Of a DNA stretch of 64,000 nucleotides, positions 36,901-48,883 are shown piece by piece. A program made the translations under genes and the position numbers. This DNA comes from Paraglomus occultum. Lineage: Eukaryota; Glomeromycota; Glomeromycetes; Paraglomerales; Paraglomeraceae. The DNA lies in the NCBI GenBank assembly GCA_910592205.1, contig CAJVPJ010000005.1, positions 1 to 64,000 on the forward strand, written 5' to 3'. The stretch's first letter is position 1; every line of letters starts with the position of its first letter. Under the pieces are notes generated by a model. The model searched no databases, had not been told where the DNA came from, and saw only the letters and a list, made by a program, of their open reading frames with translations.

Positions 36901-37446
36901 TCATAGATTTGCCGAGAAAACGACAAATAAGAGTATTAACACCAACAACACACGATAAAGCAAAAGAAATAGAAAATATCGTATTTGACATAAAGTTTTC
37001 ATCAAATCTTCCACGAATTAGTCCTCTAGCTTGTTTCTATAAGAAGACTTCTTGAGTGTATTTGACTCGTAAGTTGCTATTTTGACACAATTGCAATCAG
37101 AGTCAAAATTGCTCTTGTAATTATAAATAAGAGTAAAAGAACCAAGTAATTACAAACTAAAAAATAAAAAGGGAAAATATATTCTTAATCAACAAATTTC
37201 GATAACGTGTAACGTAATCTGTTGTGGGTTGAAAAGCTTTTTTAGTTAATTTTACTTGTTCAGAAGTGGTCTCTTATATTTCATTGACAAAACTCATTCC
37301 GTTGCAATTATATGAACAAGAAAATAAGGAGAATCTTGGTCCACAAGTTTTCCGGTTGGTGTAGTAATAGAAATCAGTAATCACAGGACAGTGAATTCTG
37401 TCTATCTTTTTCACCGTCAGTCGTCCCTCGTTTATATCCCCACTTC

Positions 37447-37461
37447 GGGGGGGGGGGGGGG
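37447..37461. repeat. Poly(G) tract of 15 bases
   Basis: An uninterrupted G15 in otherwise AT-rich DNA. Homopolymers of this kind are prone to sequencing length error. Confidence 0.95.
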
Positions 37462-39411
37462 CTTTTTGACGATATATCTGATGTGAAATATAACTAAACG
37501 CAGTATATGTTTTAAATAATATATGCGTTTTAGTTTGATAGAAATTTGACTAGTTAGTAAAGTACATTAGTAATAAAGTTTGACCCTTCAACTTTCTATC
37601 GACTACTACCAAACCCATTAGCCAAATTTTCTTTGCCTATCGAGTTGCGGAGCTAGCCATATTATAATGCGGAGGATTTAAATTTATCACTTATGAATGA
37701 TATTACTAACAAACTTTAGTTAATGATTTAGTAACTAAATTTCACAAACGTTAAGCAGAAACACGCTCTCTTATATTGAAATTCGAGACATCTTTCTTAA
37801 AACAAAAAAAGTGACGTCCTGATAGAAAAGTGCATGTTAATGATGGTTTGTTACTACTCGCAATAGATTGAAATTGAACATAAACGTGCCACTGTTGACT
37901 AAAGATAGGTGGAGCAGAACGTGATCCGACATTTACAGTTTATTGGCCGGAGTACAAATTTACCAATGGGATTGCAAAGATCTGCTTCGCGGCTAGCATG
38001 ATATTTATGTAACACGATCAACCTATATAGTAGGCATTTATAACTAAAGTATGATCATTATATTTCTATAGAATGTGGGAAACTTCGGGCTCGTGAGGGA
38101 AATTTATACTGAGATATAATAGAGAAAATCCGCCCAGCCCCTTTGCTGAAATATATCAGAGTGTGAGTTACAACGAGGGGGGTATAAATGAGGGATGACA
38201 ATTTCTTTAAGAACTAGCAATATTTGTTTTGTTTGCTGAAATACATGCCTTTAATGTGCTCTTTACTATTGGGGCGGATTCCTAAATGTGGTTCTACGCA
38301 AAGAGAGCAAGTCATTATTATAATGGTAATTCAATAACCATATAATATTGACAAAACTTTTTTCAAGTATAAGTTTAATATTAATATAACATAGTTTTTG
38401 ACAGAATAACTTCTACTATTATTGTAACTATGGTTTTAATATTAATATAAATATAATTTTGTTTTATATTTATATTTTATAGGTAGAAATAATCTTACAT
38501 GAATTTAACCATGTTATAATAACTTCAGTTTTATCTTAATCATTGATTACACTTGTCTTAATACAAGTTTAAAATGTAACAGAGAAAATTGGTTCACAGC
38601 TGTGACACACAAACAAAGCCTTCCAAATCATTACCTGATGTTAATGTGTTTATTCATTTTTAACTGACTCAGTCAATGTTCACTTTGTCTGGTTTTGTTG
38701 CAGCATGCTCCAAGTGAGGACTGTAATACAATTGTGCTATTCAACGTCTTTGAACCTCCTGAAGTGCGTGGCTTAAAATGGGAATCTCTTCGCCATACCT
38801 GGCTAAGTGCCAAAATATCTTTTTTTTAATTTAGTTTAGAGAGTTTCTCTGTTACTATTTATGTTACTGCTGTCGACAATTGTCAATGAAGATATCATAT
38901 TAACGGGAAAGTTTGTGGCATTCAATTGTTGCAGGATGCCCCAATTAAGGCTGTGGAACCAGGTAACGAGAATATTTGAAAAGGTGGTATCATGACCACG
39001 TTTGATCTTGGTTGACATAGTGTAACCCAGGAATTGGATTTGTAACGAATGATCACACATCAATAATAATAATAATGATTGTCATTGTCAATATTGGATT
39101 GACCAATAGAATCTAGTTGAACCCTGAAATTTGATGACGTTCAATGATCTTTTTGACCTTGTCAAATTAGACACATTATTCTCTTGCTCGTTATCTGTTT
39201 ACGATTTAAGACAATAATAGTGTGCGTGCACAATATCAGTCTAAGAACAAGGGTATCATATAATAAAGTGTATAAGGACGAGAAACATTGACAAATTGCT
39301 TGATAGAGCTGAAAAGCTAACACGCTTGATACGAGATACAAGGAAAATAGCGTTGGCGGTGATAAGGATACGATAGGAAAAAGATATCAGGAACATTTGC
39401 ATAGTCAGATA

Positions 39412-41742
39412 ATGGACAAATATCAGGTGAGTCATAGGCATGAGTAAGCATACTGATCATGTGTGTGAAAGTCTGATTAATGAATGCCAGCAACTTGTAT
39501 TATTTCTTATCTTAGAAAATCGAAAAGTTAGGAGAAGGTAAAGACCTTATTCAGTCATTACTCACTGCTCAACACATCCGATTTCAAGACACCGCTTCTC
39601 AATTTAACTACTTTGCTATAAAAATTTAACATCACTTTCGGCGTTATGATTTGTCCTAATGAGATGTTATTTTGACCATCCATTTCAATTCACAGGGACA
39701 TATGGCATAGTTTACAAAGCACAAAACAGAGACACTAATGAAATTGTAGCTCTTAAGCGGATAAGGCTCGATAATGAAGAGGAAGGGGTACGTTTGGATA
39801 GGGAATGTATTGGAATATACATAGTTACGTATGCTTCTCGTACGTTTGCACAAGTTCCAATTAAACGATCATTTGTTATACTGTCATTGATTTAGGTTCC
39901 ATGTACTGCTATTCGTGAAATATCATTGTTGAAAGAGTTAAAACATCCGAATATTGTAAGGTAACGAAACTTTAGCATGTTGACATTCCACTCAGTATTA
40001 TTGACTTGCAAAAATGAATGTTGTTTAAATGGATTTTTTGACTTTAATTCTGAATCTGTATAGGCTACATGACGTCCTTCATACTGAAAAAAAATTAACG
40101 TTAGTATTCGAGTATCTTGACTCGGATCTTAAGAAGTATCTTGACTCTTACGGTGGAGATCTTGATCCTCAAACAATCAAGGTATATTCAATGACATGCC
40201 TATTTACAATCTATAATCTATAATCATTTTCTTAAAGAGTTGGCTTCATCGTTCAAAGGTCGAGAAATATAACGTAATTTGAAATCTTGATCTAACGTCA
40301 TATTTATTGTGTTTACCATCAATTAGCACTTAATGTATCAGCTACTCAAGGGGATCGCATTTTGTCACGAACACCGAGTTTTGCATCGGGTAGGTACTTT
40401 AGTGATTATTTGATATGAGAATGTAGATTATCGAACAACAATCTCTGTATTGTAAGCGCTCCGTTGAGGCGAATTTATTGTATAATTAACTAATTGGTCG
40501 CTAACTTGCGAATTTTAGGATTTAAAACCGCAGAATTTACTGATTAACAAGGTATGCATAATAAACCACCCGGTTTTCCTTTTGTTCCTCATATTTATAC
40601 GTTCTTCATAATATAATTAAAGAAAACAGAACTCAAACTAGCAGACTTCGGTCTCGCTCGCGCATTTGGTATTCCTGTCCGTAGCTATTCACATGAGGTA
40701 AATCTTGATACAGCCATTCTGGTCTACGTACTTCCTCCATCCGTGAAAATTTCTTACTAAAGTTTTTTTACCGCTCACAATAATCATCATGACACCATAC
40801 TTAGGTTGTGACTTTATGGTATCGTGCCCCAGATGTGCTAATGGGATCGCGACAGTATTCAACCTCGATCGATGTCTGGTCAGCTGGATGTATATTTGCC
40901 GGTAAGAAAAGTCGTGTTTTGAAAATGATGATTGGGGCTTTTGGAACTTATTTACGTTGTGAGCGTGAAATACGGGCACATTGTTCATTTATACGTACTG
41001 TTCATTTTCTTATTAAATCCACGAACAGAAATGGCATCCGGTAGGCCGTTATTCCCGGGAAGTTCGATCAAAGACCAATTGGTTCGAATATTTAAATATC
41101 CTTGTTTTATGAATCTATATACAATCAGCGAGCGCTGCATTATGTTATCATAAATGCATTTGCTGTTATACATCAGACTATCTATCATTAAAGACGTAGA
41201 ATTTCCTTTAGATATCCATAACTCTATCTTTTTCTGGATAGCACAGTTTTAGGGACGCCAACAGAAGAAACATGGCCAAGAGTATCGCAGTTACCAGAAT
41301 ACAAAGTATGTAGGATGAAAGAAGTACAAGTTTTCTGTGTCACACACTGCTTGTTACATATTGAATTATTGGTATTAATTTATGTTCCAATTTGAACTTT
41401 AGCCGGATTTTGAGATTTATCCGCGGATGCCGCTCGAACGGTTCATACCAAAGCTGGACGCTCTCGGGATTGATTTACTGAGTGTATGCTTATAGTTTAT
41501 TTATTTATTTATTTCTGTTATTTTATTTTTATGTTGTGTCTGCATTGGCTCACAAAACTTTCTAATTATAAAATAATGTTGTGATCATTGATGTTAATCA
41601 GCATCTAATAGAATATCAGCCAGAAAAGCGCATTGGAGCCGAAGCGGCTCTACAACATCCATACTTTGATGAAATCAGAAAAAAGGAACAATCAGCTGCG
41701 CAGGCTGCCGGAGTGACTATTCATCAACCGAACCCGAGTTAA
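39412..41742 (+). CDS. CDK5/Pho85-type cyclin-dependent kinase (PCTAIRE), 13 exons
   Basis: Exons: 39412-39426, 39516-39537, 39696-39787, 39896-39960, 40064-40181, 40327-40389, 40519-40551, 40623-40697, 40805-40901, 41029-41095, 41245-41305, 41403-41483, 41602-41742. They give 309 residues. All kinase landmarks are present: the glycine loop [18 protein letters not shown] with the ATP lysine, the cyclin-binding helix [15 protein letters not shown], the catalytic loop [38 protein letters not shown], and GTPTEETWP. The activation loop has serine at the position (S-Y-S-H-E) where cell-cycle CDKs have the T-loop threonine, as in CDK5 and Pho85. The [19 protein letters not shown] and DLKKYLD blocks also fit that subfamily. 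Pho85 kinases with their cyclins control phosphate and nutrient responses in yeast. Exons 1 and 2 are 15 and 22 nt. Intron 10 is AT-AC and U12-like. A short C-terminal tail follows the kinase domain. Confidence 0.93.
41096..41244 (+). other. AT-AC intron with U12-type signals (CDK gene)
   Basis: Intron of 149 nt beginning ATATCCTTG and ending GCAC, with TCCATAAC at 41215-41222 (one mismatch to the minor-class branch consensus TCCTTAAC) 23 nt from the 3' end. Removing it gives [15 protein letters not shown], which aligns without gaps to CDK5 (RIFRLLGTPTEE). A competing GT-AG reading exists, with a weak donor GTTTTA at 41104 and an AG at 41245-41246, but it inserts two extra residues in a strictly spaced motif. 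Confidence 0.75.
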
Positions 41743-44700
41743 ATTCATTATAATTTTACACTGTATTATTTACGCTATTATTAATCGTTTTTTTGACTGG
41801 TGATACCTAATGAATGGGTGGTTAGGGCATGAAGTTTTGAGTGGTTGGGTCATGGTGTCGGTCATATTCTATTCAATTATCCCACATGTTCTGATACATT
41901 TCATTATTTTTATATACATTATTTGCTAGTATTTGATATGGTTATTTATACTTGACTGTAGTAATCAACTTCTTATTTTTGGAGATGAGGAGTCAGAGAG
42001 TCAAAGACTTGGCATGATTATCTGTTATGTATTAGAATTGTCTATAATTATGATTCTTCTATATTAATGTGATTCATAACAGAATTGTATACGATATATT
42101 TGTTTGGGTGCTGTACATTGAATTGCGATTGTATTTAAACTTACATATTAATAACTATCTCGATGATTCTTTTCTATATCAAGAGTCTAGAAGGTGTTAG
42201 TGGTAACGCCACTTCGTAATGAAGACAAAATTTATCAGATAAAACACAAATTTGTGTTTTTCCTTCTTTCAATTAATATTCCCGTCTTACCACTCCATTG
42301 TTATGGATCAGAAGCTGGCGACGGAATATAAGGTTGGCCTGTCAACGAATCAGATAGGCATGCACTCCTCATGCATTAGTAAGCGCGTAATTTGCCGCTT
42401 ATTATACCGAAAGATGTTGAACCTTTGACAAATTTATTATTTGTAGCCCGTCACATAGTCCAACCAAATAACGAAATAAAGACATTCTAGGATCAAAAAG
42501 GGGGGGGATCTACTGTTTGTGATCTCGTTGCGGAAAAAATTTTCCAAACTACTCCTGAAATATGGTACATTGCAACAAAACATACCATTGTTCGAATTTG
42601 TCTGGCCTATATAAAGTACGGGCTGTCAGCTATTTACTATCACGTGAATTATAGTTAAATCAACGTCGCAATTCGTTTCCCAACCAGTTTTTGCCCACGC
42701 CCATTCAATGATGTTGTGTCATTGTGTTCAAATTCTCAAGATGATACATCTTTATTATAGATGTCAGTAACGCCATCCCATACCCAGCTGTGTTGATCAT
42801 CGCAGCAGATGCACCAAAAATATTAAATTGTTTCTTGCAGTCATCGCAATATGCTATATATTGCCTTATCTATCATATATTCGCACCATCAACAGTACAC
42901 GATAGAAATCAACCTATACGCATCTTGTCCAATCTATAGTCTACGTTATTGGTGAACCAGTGGTCATCACCCCCTGCTTCCTGTCGTACACCCATATCAG
43001 AACTTTACCTATATAACCGGAACCTACCTTTGGAGTATGATCCCATAGTTTTTACACAATTATAAGCCGACCGTTTTTACTCTTGTATTGTATAATCTTT
43101 TATCATGACGGGCATGGTATGAAATGCCAATGATTCGAAATATGCGCTGGAAGGCAACCAGGGATTGGAAAAGCCTCTGTGATGTCACACTACTTTTCAA
43201 TACGGAAATCTTCTCTGTAAGGAGCAGTATCAAAAACAAAGAGGAATATTAAAATTATCAGATCAAGGAATAAGTCTTTACAAGCGGAGTTTGTTATGCC
43301 TTACACTTAGAAATTAGATCTTTTCTCCTTCCACTATGATTATCTCTCTAATCCGTAGACGAAGATACTTAACGATTCGAGACAAGAATATATCAGAAGA
43401 AAAATCTACCTTTTGATCCAGCACCAAGCTTATTCCAAGTAACGTCCTGTTCTCATTTTCCTCCTTCTAAAATGTCTTCACTCACCATCCGGCCACCCCG
43501 TTCCGCAATTCGTACCTCGCAGACTATAATCTCTGATCTGTGATTGTCAAAAGAATTTAACGTCAAAAGGGAACCATAATCAGTTTCCTCAATGACTATG
43601 GACGAAACCAATACCAACCCAAACAATCATGCTGGCCAATCCAGCTTGGTTGGCTCAATTTTCTGTTCGCTTTCAATAAATGTTAAATGATAAGGATGAA
43701 TATCAATCATATTCGCTTTTCCTCGTTATTTTCTTTCTGTTCATACGTCGCGTCACCCGAAGCCAGGAGGGTTCCTTTGGCCCAAGAGATTTTTCTTTGT
43801 TCTGCTCGTTCAGGAAAGGGTTCTTTTTCTCCAAGAAGAGCGGTTAGAACCTTGACAGCGAATAAAAGATCCCCTATTTCTTCCTTCTCAAAACCTTGCA
43901 TGGATGTGATTCCGGAGAATAACTAAGCTCGGTTAATGATAAAACGGAATAGTTAACAAAGTATGGTCATATGCGGCATATAAAGCTTATATTAATATGA
44001 TCGATTATCTCCTACAATGTTACAGGTTGGAAAAACCAGCGGCCTCGATCCCTGCATTCCACGCGATTTGCCTGCCTACCTCAATAATAAATAGGATAAT
44101 TCATCCGCGCGACCGCACATATTTTAATGTCAACGCGCATTCATGGAGACTGCTACGAATGATTGAATTAAAAAGCATAGTATAATTGTATTTGGAAATC
44201 GTCATAGTCATAAAAGACATTACCCGACATACCCTGCTCTCTTTAGAAGCTTAGGTATACGTATTTGACTGGTTACAGAGGGGGCGGGCATCGCGATGAA
44301 CAAAGATATCTGATTCGTATAATATGAATGTCATATTATTCGAATCAATGTGACTGAGCTGATTACACATCCGTAAAATGTAACCGGTTCCAACGTGAAA
44401 CTTATTGGACCCGCTAGCGTCTTCGAACTTAACAATGGTTGATCGATGGACAAGGATGCGGTAACTTAGTAGATGTCTCGTAAACAGGACAACAATCGAC
44501 TTCGCCAATTAAAGAATATTATCAAACCTACACAAAGACAATCTATATGTATACATCCCAGGTTGATTCCATTTCGCAATCTTGATGGATTCGATTAAAG
44601 TTCTTGCGCCGATAACGGGAATGGGTGTGAGTTATTGATCCTAAAGAACGCGTCTATTTTTTTAAACTGCACCCTAATTCGTTAATTTTCTTCACCCTTG

Positions 44701-45412
44701 ATGCCATCAACGTGTGAATCGATCAGCAACTACACTGCGCTGGTGGGTGTGGGCACAAGTCTCGTATGTTCATATCAACAAATCTTGTCTGAACTATAAT
44801 GTGAATCTTAATACTGGATATCCTTTTGCTGATATCTTACCTTTAAGAGAATGAGTGCTTTAACATGAGAATGATAGAGATCAAAATCAGACCATTTTAT
44901 TCAACCAATGAGACATTTAATTAATATTTACATGTCCTTTCCCTTGATAGTTTCCTTTAACATCAATATTGAATATGGAACCAAAGACCTTTATTGTTAA
45001 TCATAATACATTATTAATACATCTATTGTTCATACTAATCTGGACAACTCATTTTAGTTATTCAATGTTACGTAGCTAACAATGGGTATCCAAAACCCAT
45101 ACTGCCCAAAGCTACTTTGTGAAACATGAACAAAAAGGCCAGAAAACTCCGAAATATCACATTACCGAAAACTCCGATATATCACAACGGGCTGTCGAAA
45201 GGCGAGTAAACTAATTGTGATTAGTAATAAGCTTATGGTTTAGTATTATTCCACATTAATGAAATAAAATGGGGTACCATGACGCTTTGTGGCGTAAACA
45301 ATAGTGGTGACACCCCAAAAAATCCCGTTTGTGGCTATGCTTGTTTGACCTGTTTGCATCGTACAGCTATCAATCAATCAGTTGTTCATTCATCTCAATA
45401 CGTTTTTGAGCA
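41743..45412. other. Intergenic, about 3.7 kb, no supported gene
   Basis: The left part is the AT-rich 3' flank of the CDK gene. Between about 42300 and 44800 the base composition is more balanced and several short frames occur (ATG frame of 41 codons at 42303; a stretch at 43120-43250; 43687-43926 plus; 44251-44508 minus), but no exon chain or family match could be made. It may hide an unrecognised gene or an old relic. Confidence 0.35.
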
Positions 45413-46747
45413 ATGCAGCAAACTGGTTCAGCTGATGCATTCGAAGATGATTTCTCACACTTGTTGGATGCACCGGTGGTGTCACCACCCGATGAAACAA
45501 GTATAATCAATAAAAAAAGAAAAAAGGAAAAGATAAAGACAACTATAGAAGATGATTATGTAACATCTCCAAGTATTCCTAATTCACCAATCAAAAAGAA
45601 AGTAAGCAGATGCCTATTACTGAGTGTTGATTCATATAATTGCAAGATTGATCAATTAACCCATATGAATGCAAGCAGAAGAAAAAAAAGAAGAAGAGAC
45701 GTGTTATAGAAGAGAAACGTTTAGCATATGACTCGTCTAGTCAATCGGAAACATTTCACACCGTCAGGCAGAAAGTCCTGCCGCATTTGTCCAATCTTGA
45801 ATTGGAAGAGCTACAATTGCCAGGTATATGAATATTAAATATATCATCAACATTTGATGGAGTGATAGCATCTTGGCATCCGTACAGACATATGATTGAT
45901 CGTTAGGGCCAATACCATGTCTTTTATACAGTCGATGCGTTTGTTGATTCCGAAGGGTTTGCACTAGAAAGGTCGCTTGGGAATCTAACAAGCTTTATAA
46001 ACTTTGGTACGTTACTTTTGTTGTCGTTCTGGCGTAGATATCTTTGACTTTGATGACCATTATATTTGTCTATATAAAGTTGATCCCGAGCTGAAACTAA
46101 AAGAGCGACCAAGCGAAACAGGGAATGGGTCCCCATTGATAATAATTATTGCGATTTCAGCGGCGAGATCTGTCAAGTTGAGAAGGTGTAAAAGTATACA
46201 TATGTGATCGTGGGTTGCGGAGGGGAGATGCAATAACTTATCATTTATTTCGACTGATTCACATTAGATTAACCGTTTGGCTTATGAACTTGATATCACT
46301 CTTTCAGAGCAATGATAGAGTACAAGTCATCAAACATAAAAATAGCAAAACTATTTGGGAAACATTTTAAATTCAAGGATCAGGAAAAGTTCTTGGAACT
46401 GAACTTTATCAATATCGCAGTTACTACGCCAGAACGCATCTTGAAAATGGTAAACGATTCAAGTAAGTGATGGGTGTAGTAGCACTAACGAGAAGAGTTC
46501 ATTAATTTCGTTAACAAGTTTGTCATTTACACCTCTTTTGTCTCTTTCCCCATCATCTATATACATTTGTTTAGAATCTCTCGATTTATCGAGGCTGAAG
46601 TACATCATAATAGATGCTACATGGAAGGACGTGAAGGAAAGAAGTGTATTCGACGATGGGTGCAAAGAATTGATGCTACTGTTTGCAAACAGTTTATTAC
46701 TCGAAAAGATAAAAGTGAAGAAAGAGACAAAGATAGCGTTATATTAG
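45413..46747 (+). CDS. Cms1-like ribosome-biogenesis protein
   Basis: Six exons: 45413-45601, 45679-45823, 45932-46006, 46080-46185, 46308-46462, 46575-46747, giving 280 residues, close to the usual length of yeast Cms1. The N-terminus is acidic then strongly basic (INKKRKKEKIKTT, KKKKKKRRV), as expected for a nucleolar protein. The core follows the Cms1 plan: LSNLELEELQLP, NGSPLIIIIAISAARSVKLRR, KIAKLFGKHFKFKDQ, INIAVTTPERILKMV and LSRLKYIIIDATWKD. The family looks like a degenerate DEAD-box RecA fold, with the VGTPxRI-like VTTPERI and a D-A-T/S-H-like block, and is a component of the 90S pre-ribosome. The acceptor of exon 2 could be three bases earlier (45676) without changing phase. An in-frame TGA immediately upstream fixes the start. 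Confidence 0.82.
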
Positions 46748-46815
46748 GTTATATAAGCGACAGTATAGAATAAGCAAGCATTTATCGAATTACTATCCAT
46801 AAATTATATCTTCGT

Positions 46816-48005
46816 TCAAGCTTCGTCGATTTCCTCATCCGCAGCATCCTCGGTCTTTGTTACACCGTTCTTTATCAGATCCTCAGCATCAAGTCTTAAA
46901 CGTGCTGCATTGATTTCACGTAGGACATTGCTACGATCTTCCTCTAGTGGCTCTGCCGTGTTTGTCAGCTGTTTGTTGGGGTACGGGTTATATCACAAAT
47001 ATACAATAGATTTAATACTGCAGGGATAATGGATGAGAAAAAAATATTGTCTAATATATGCGGTTAGCAGATGCTGATGAATGTGATAATACAAGACGTG
47101 ACATTACTTGTTTTAGATAAGTCACTTCAGTTAAGAGTGATTCAAAGATAGGTCTTGCGACATGCACTGTGAACAAAGAAGAACAAACGTTGGTCAATGT
47201 TTGGATGAGAGCGAAAGCCATCATCACACAGAATAGGATAAGATAGGAGTAATGAAGCTTTATATGGATGAAATGGGATATAATGCAGGTGTGATAAGGA
47301 TATAATGAAGGTAACATACGCTTTTCAAGCATGCCGTACATATTCCTGTTTGCTGCAGAGATACCGGCAGAAAAGCTGTCAGGTGCATCTTGAATAAGTG
47401 TTGCACATCGGTTAAGATTATCCCAATCCCGTCCATTTCTCTGTGTCTTTATTGTAGATAATGCAGGGGAAGATGTAGACAGATTTCAGAATGGGAACAA
47501 TCACAAGAGCTTGGAAAAATGGATAACAAAGTCCCAAGTATACTGATATGATGAGAGATTGTTTGTATGCATATACTACGCATCATCACATGCATGCTAC
47601 CTTTTCGTCCCCACTCACACCCTACTCACACCCCACTCACACCCCCACTCACACCCTACTCACACCCTACTCACACCTACTCACACACCCTACTCACACC
47701 CTACTCACACACCCCAACCCATACTACACCCTCTTTTTCGTTTACCTCAAACTCTTTAACAAACTTTCGTATTTCACTTTCAATGTTTTCTCTGTGACAG
47801 TCGAATATGCTTTCATAAAACTGCTTTGCCCCTACACCAGGGAAACGAAATATCATAGACAGACGAGTCAGTATAAACAGCCTGACCACGCTACCCCACA
47901 ATAAAAAGTACCTCATTTTCTCAGAGTCAGCTCCCCACTCACAAAAAGGGAAAGAGAAAAAAAAATCACACCTTGGACTACTCCTTTCGCATCGTTCTTG
48001 GTCAT
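46816..48005 (-). CDS. BLOC1S5 (Muted)-like protein
   Basis: Five exons: 48005-47972, 47831-47746, 47446-47320, 47166-47108, 46968-46816, all GT-AG with matching phases, giving 152 residues. The conserved block of the Muted family is clear: FDCHRENIESEIRKFVKEFE followed by a charged coiled coil with NLNRCATLIQD. In animal BLOC1S5 the same place reads GETRYFVKEFEEKR and NLKNMIHE. The remainder is helical (ANRNMYGMLEKLHVARPIFESL) and ends in an acidic tail. Animal BLOC-1 acts in sorting to lysosome-related organelles and in endosomal traffic. The role here is inferred from homology. The stop is only 68 bp from the stop of the convergent Cms1-like gene, so the transcripts very likely overlap. 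The intron between exons 2 and 3 contains a minisatellite. Confidence 0.72.
47609..47713. repeat. Minisatellite, CCCTACTCACA-type units, inside an intron
   Basis: About nine imperfect copies of an 8-11 bp unit. On the strand transcribed for the BLOC1S5-like gene it reads as repeats of GTGTGAGTAGG, each containing a good 5' splice-site hexamer (GTGAGT). It lies within the intron 47447-47745. Confidence 0.9.
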
Positions 48006-48883
48006 TTTGGTTATTCAACTTCTTATCCAGGTGGCGAGCATTATCTGTCTCATCGGTGGTCGCCGCAATATAATGATGCTTTCCAATCACACCCCATCTC
48101 CGCCAATAGGATTTTAACAGGTTTCCAAATTGGTCGTCGCACCTAAACTGTCACGGCCGTAATGCCATTCATCCCAAGAAAAAGTTGGTGAACTTTATCC
48201 ACAAAGAATCAACTTATGGTAAACAATATGGTTCAAATATGGCATCAATGCAACAATTGCCACAAACAGATTTGTTCTTTGTGCAATTTTTTCTTACCAC
48301 ATCATCACTCTCCTGTGTTACCCCGTATACAAAAAGGCAGCGCTGAGAACAAAACTCTTCTCACCGCTTTTATTAGCATATAATGCGAAAGGTAAGTAAG
48401 GAGTCAGGTTGTTTACAGTCTGTTGTCGTTTTGTTCGCGGGCTATTGTTCCATTGTCGACTTGTTATCAATTTATGAGAAAAGCACTAGTGAAAGGCTGT
48501 ATAATAAGGTTAACGGAATATTGACACACCCCCTTTCCAATTTACTTATCGTCCCCACCCCCTCTTTGTTGTGTTTACAGTGAGACGCCTTCTTTACCCA
48601 GAGCTCAGAATCATATATAACGACAAAAAAAAAATATTATCTACTCTCCAACCCCCCGACTCTATACCAAAAGGTGTGTATGACGGAAGACACAATATTA
48701 TGTTTCTGTTTATTTTCTTCTGACACCACCCCAAACTACCTCACTCCCACCCCCACCCCCAACACCCTATCCGAGCCTGATTGCTCCTTTCAACAACTAT
48801 CGTAAACTTATTGTCTTAGCTTAATTCGACGTAAGGTTAAACTAACCAGCTGTCTCTCATATGTTATCTTAGAAATCTACATA
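48006..48883. other. Divergent promoter region
   Basis: About 880 bp between the BLOC1S5-like gene (leftward) and the HMG-box gene (rightward). It contains C-rich pyrimidine runs near 48520-48570 and 48725-48770. No gene is supported. Confidence 0.4.

Larger units (their letters stand above)
33259..39411. other. Gene-poor AT-rich spacer, about 6.2 kb
   Basis: Nothing convincing on either strand. It contains an (ATA)n run at about 33958-33977, a poly(G) tract of 15 bases (37447-37461), and numerous short frames of low-complexity composition. The last 700 bp include repeat-like text with two similar GTTGCAG-G/C-ATGC-CC motifs (38698 and 38929) but no coding frame. Confidence 0.4.

Noticed and set aside
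44818-44830. Another ATATCCTT string resembling a minor-intron donor
   Set aside because: No coding frame leads into it. Similar strings at 11709 and on the minus strand near 47295 are also outside usable exon ends.
47548-47904. His/Thr/Pro-rich plus-strand frames
   Set aside because: They are translations of the CCCTACTCACA minisatellite in the intron of the opposite-strand gene.
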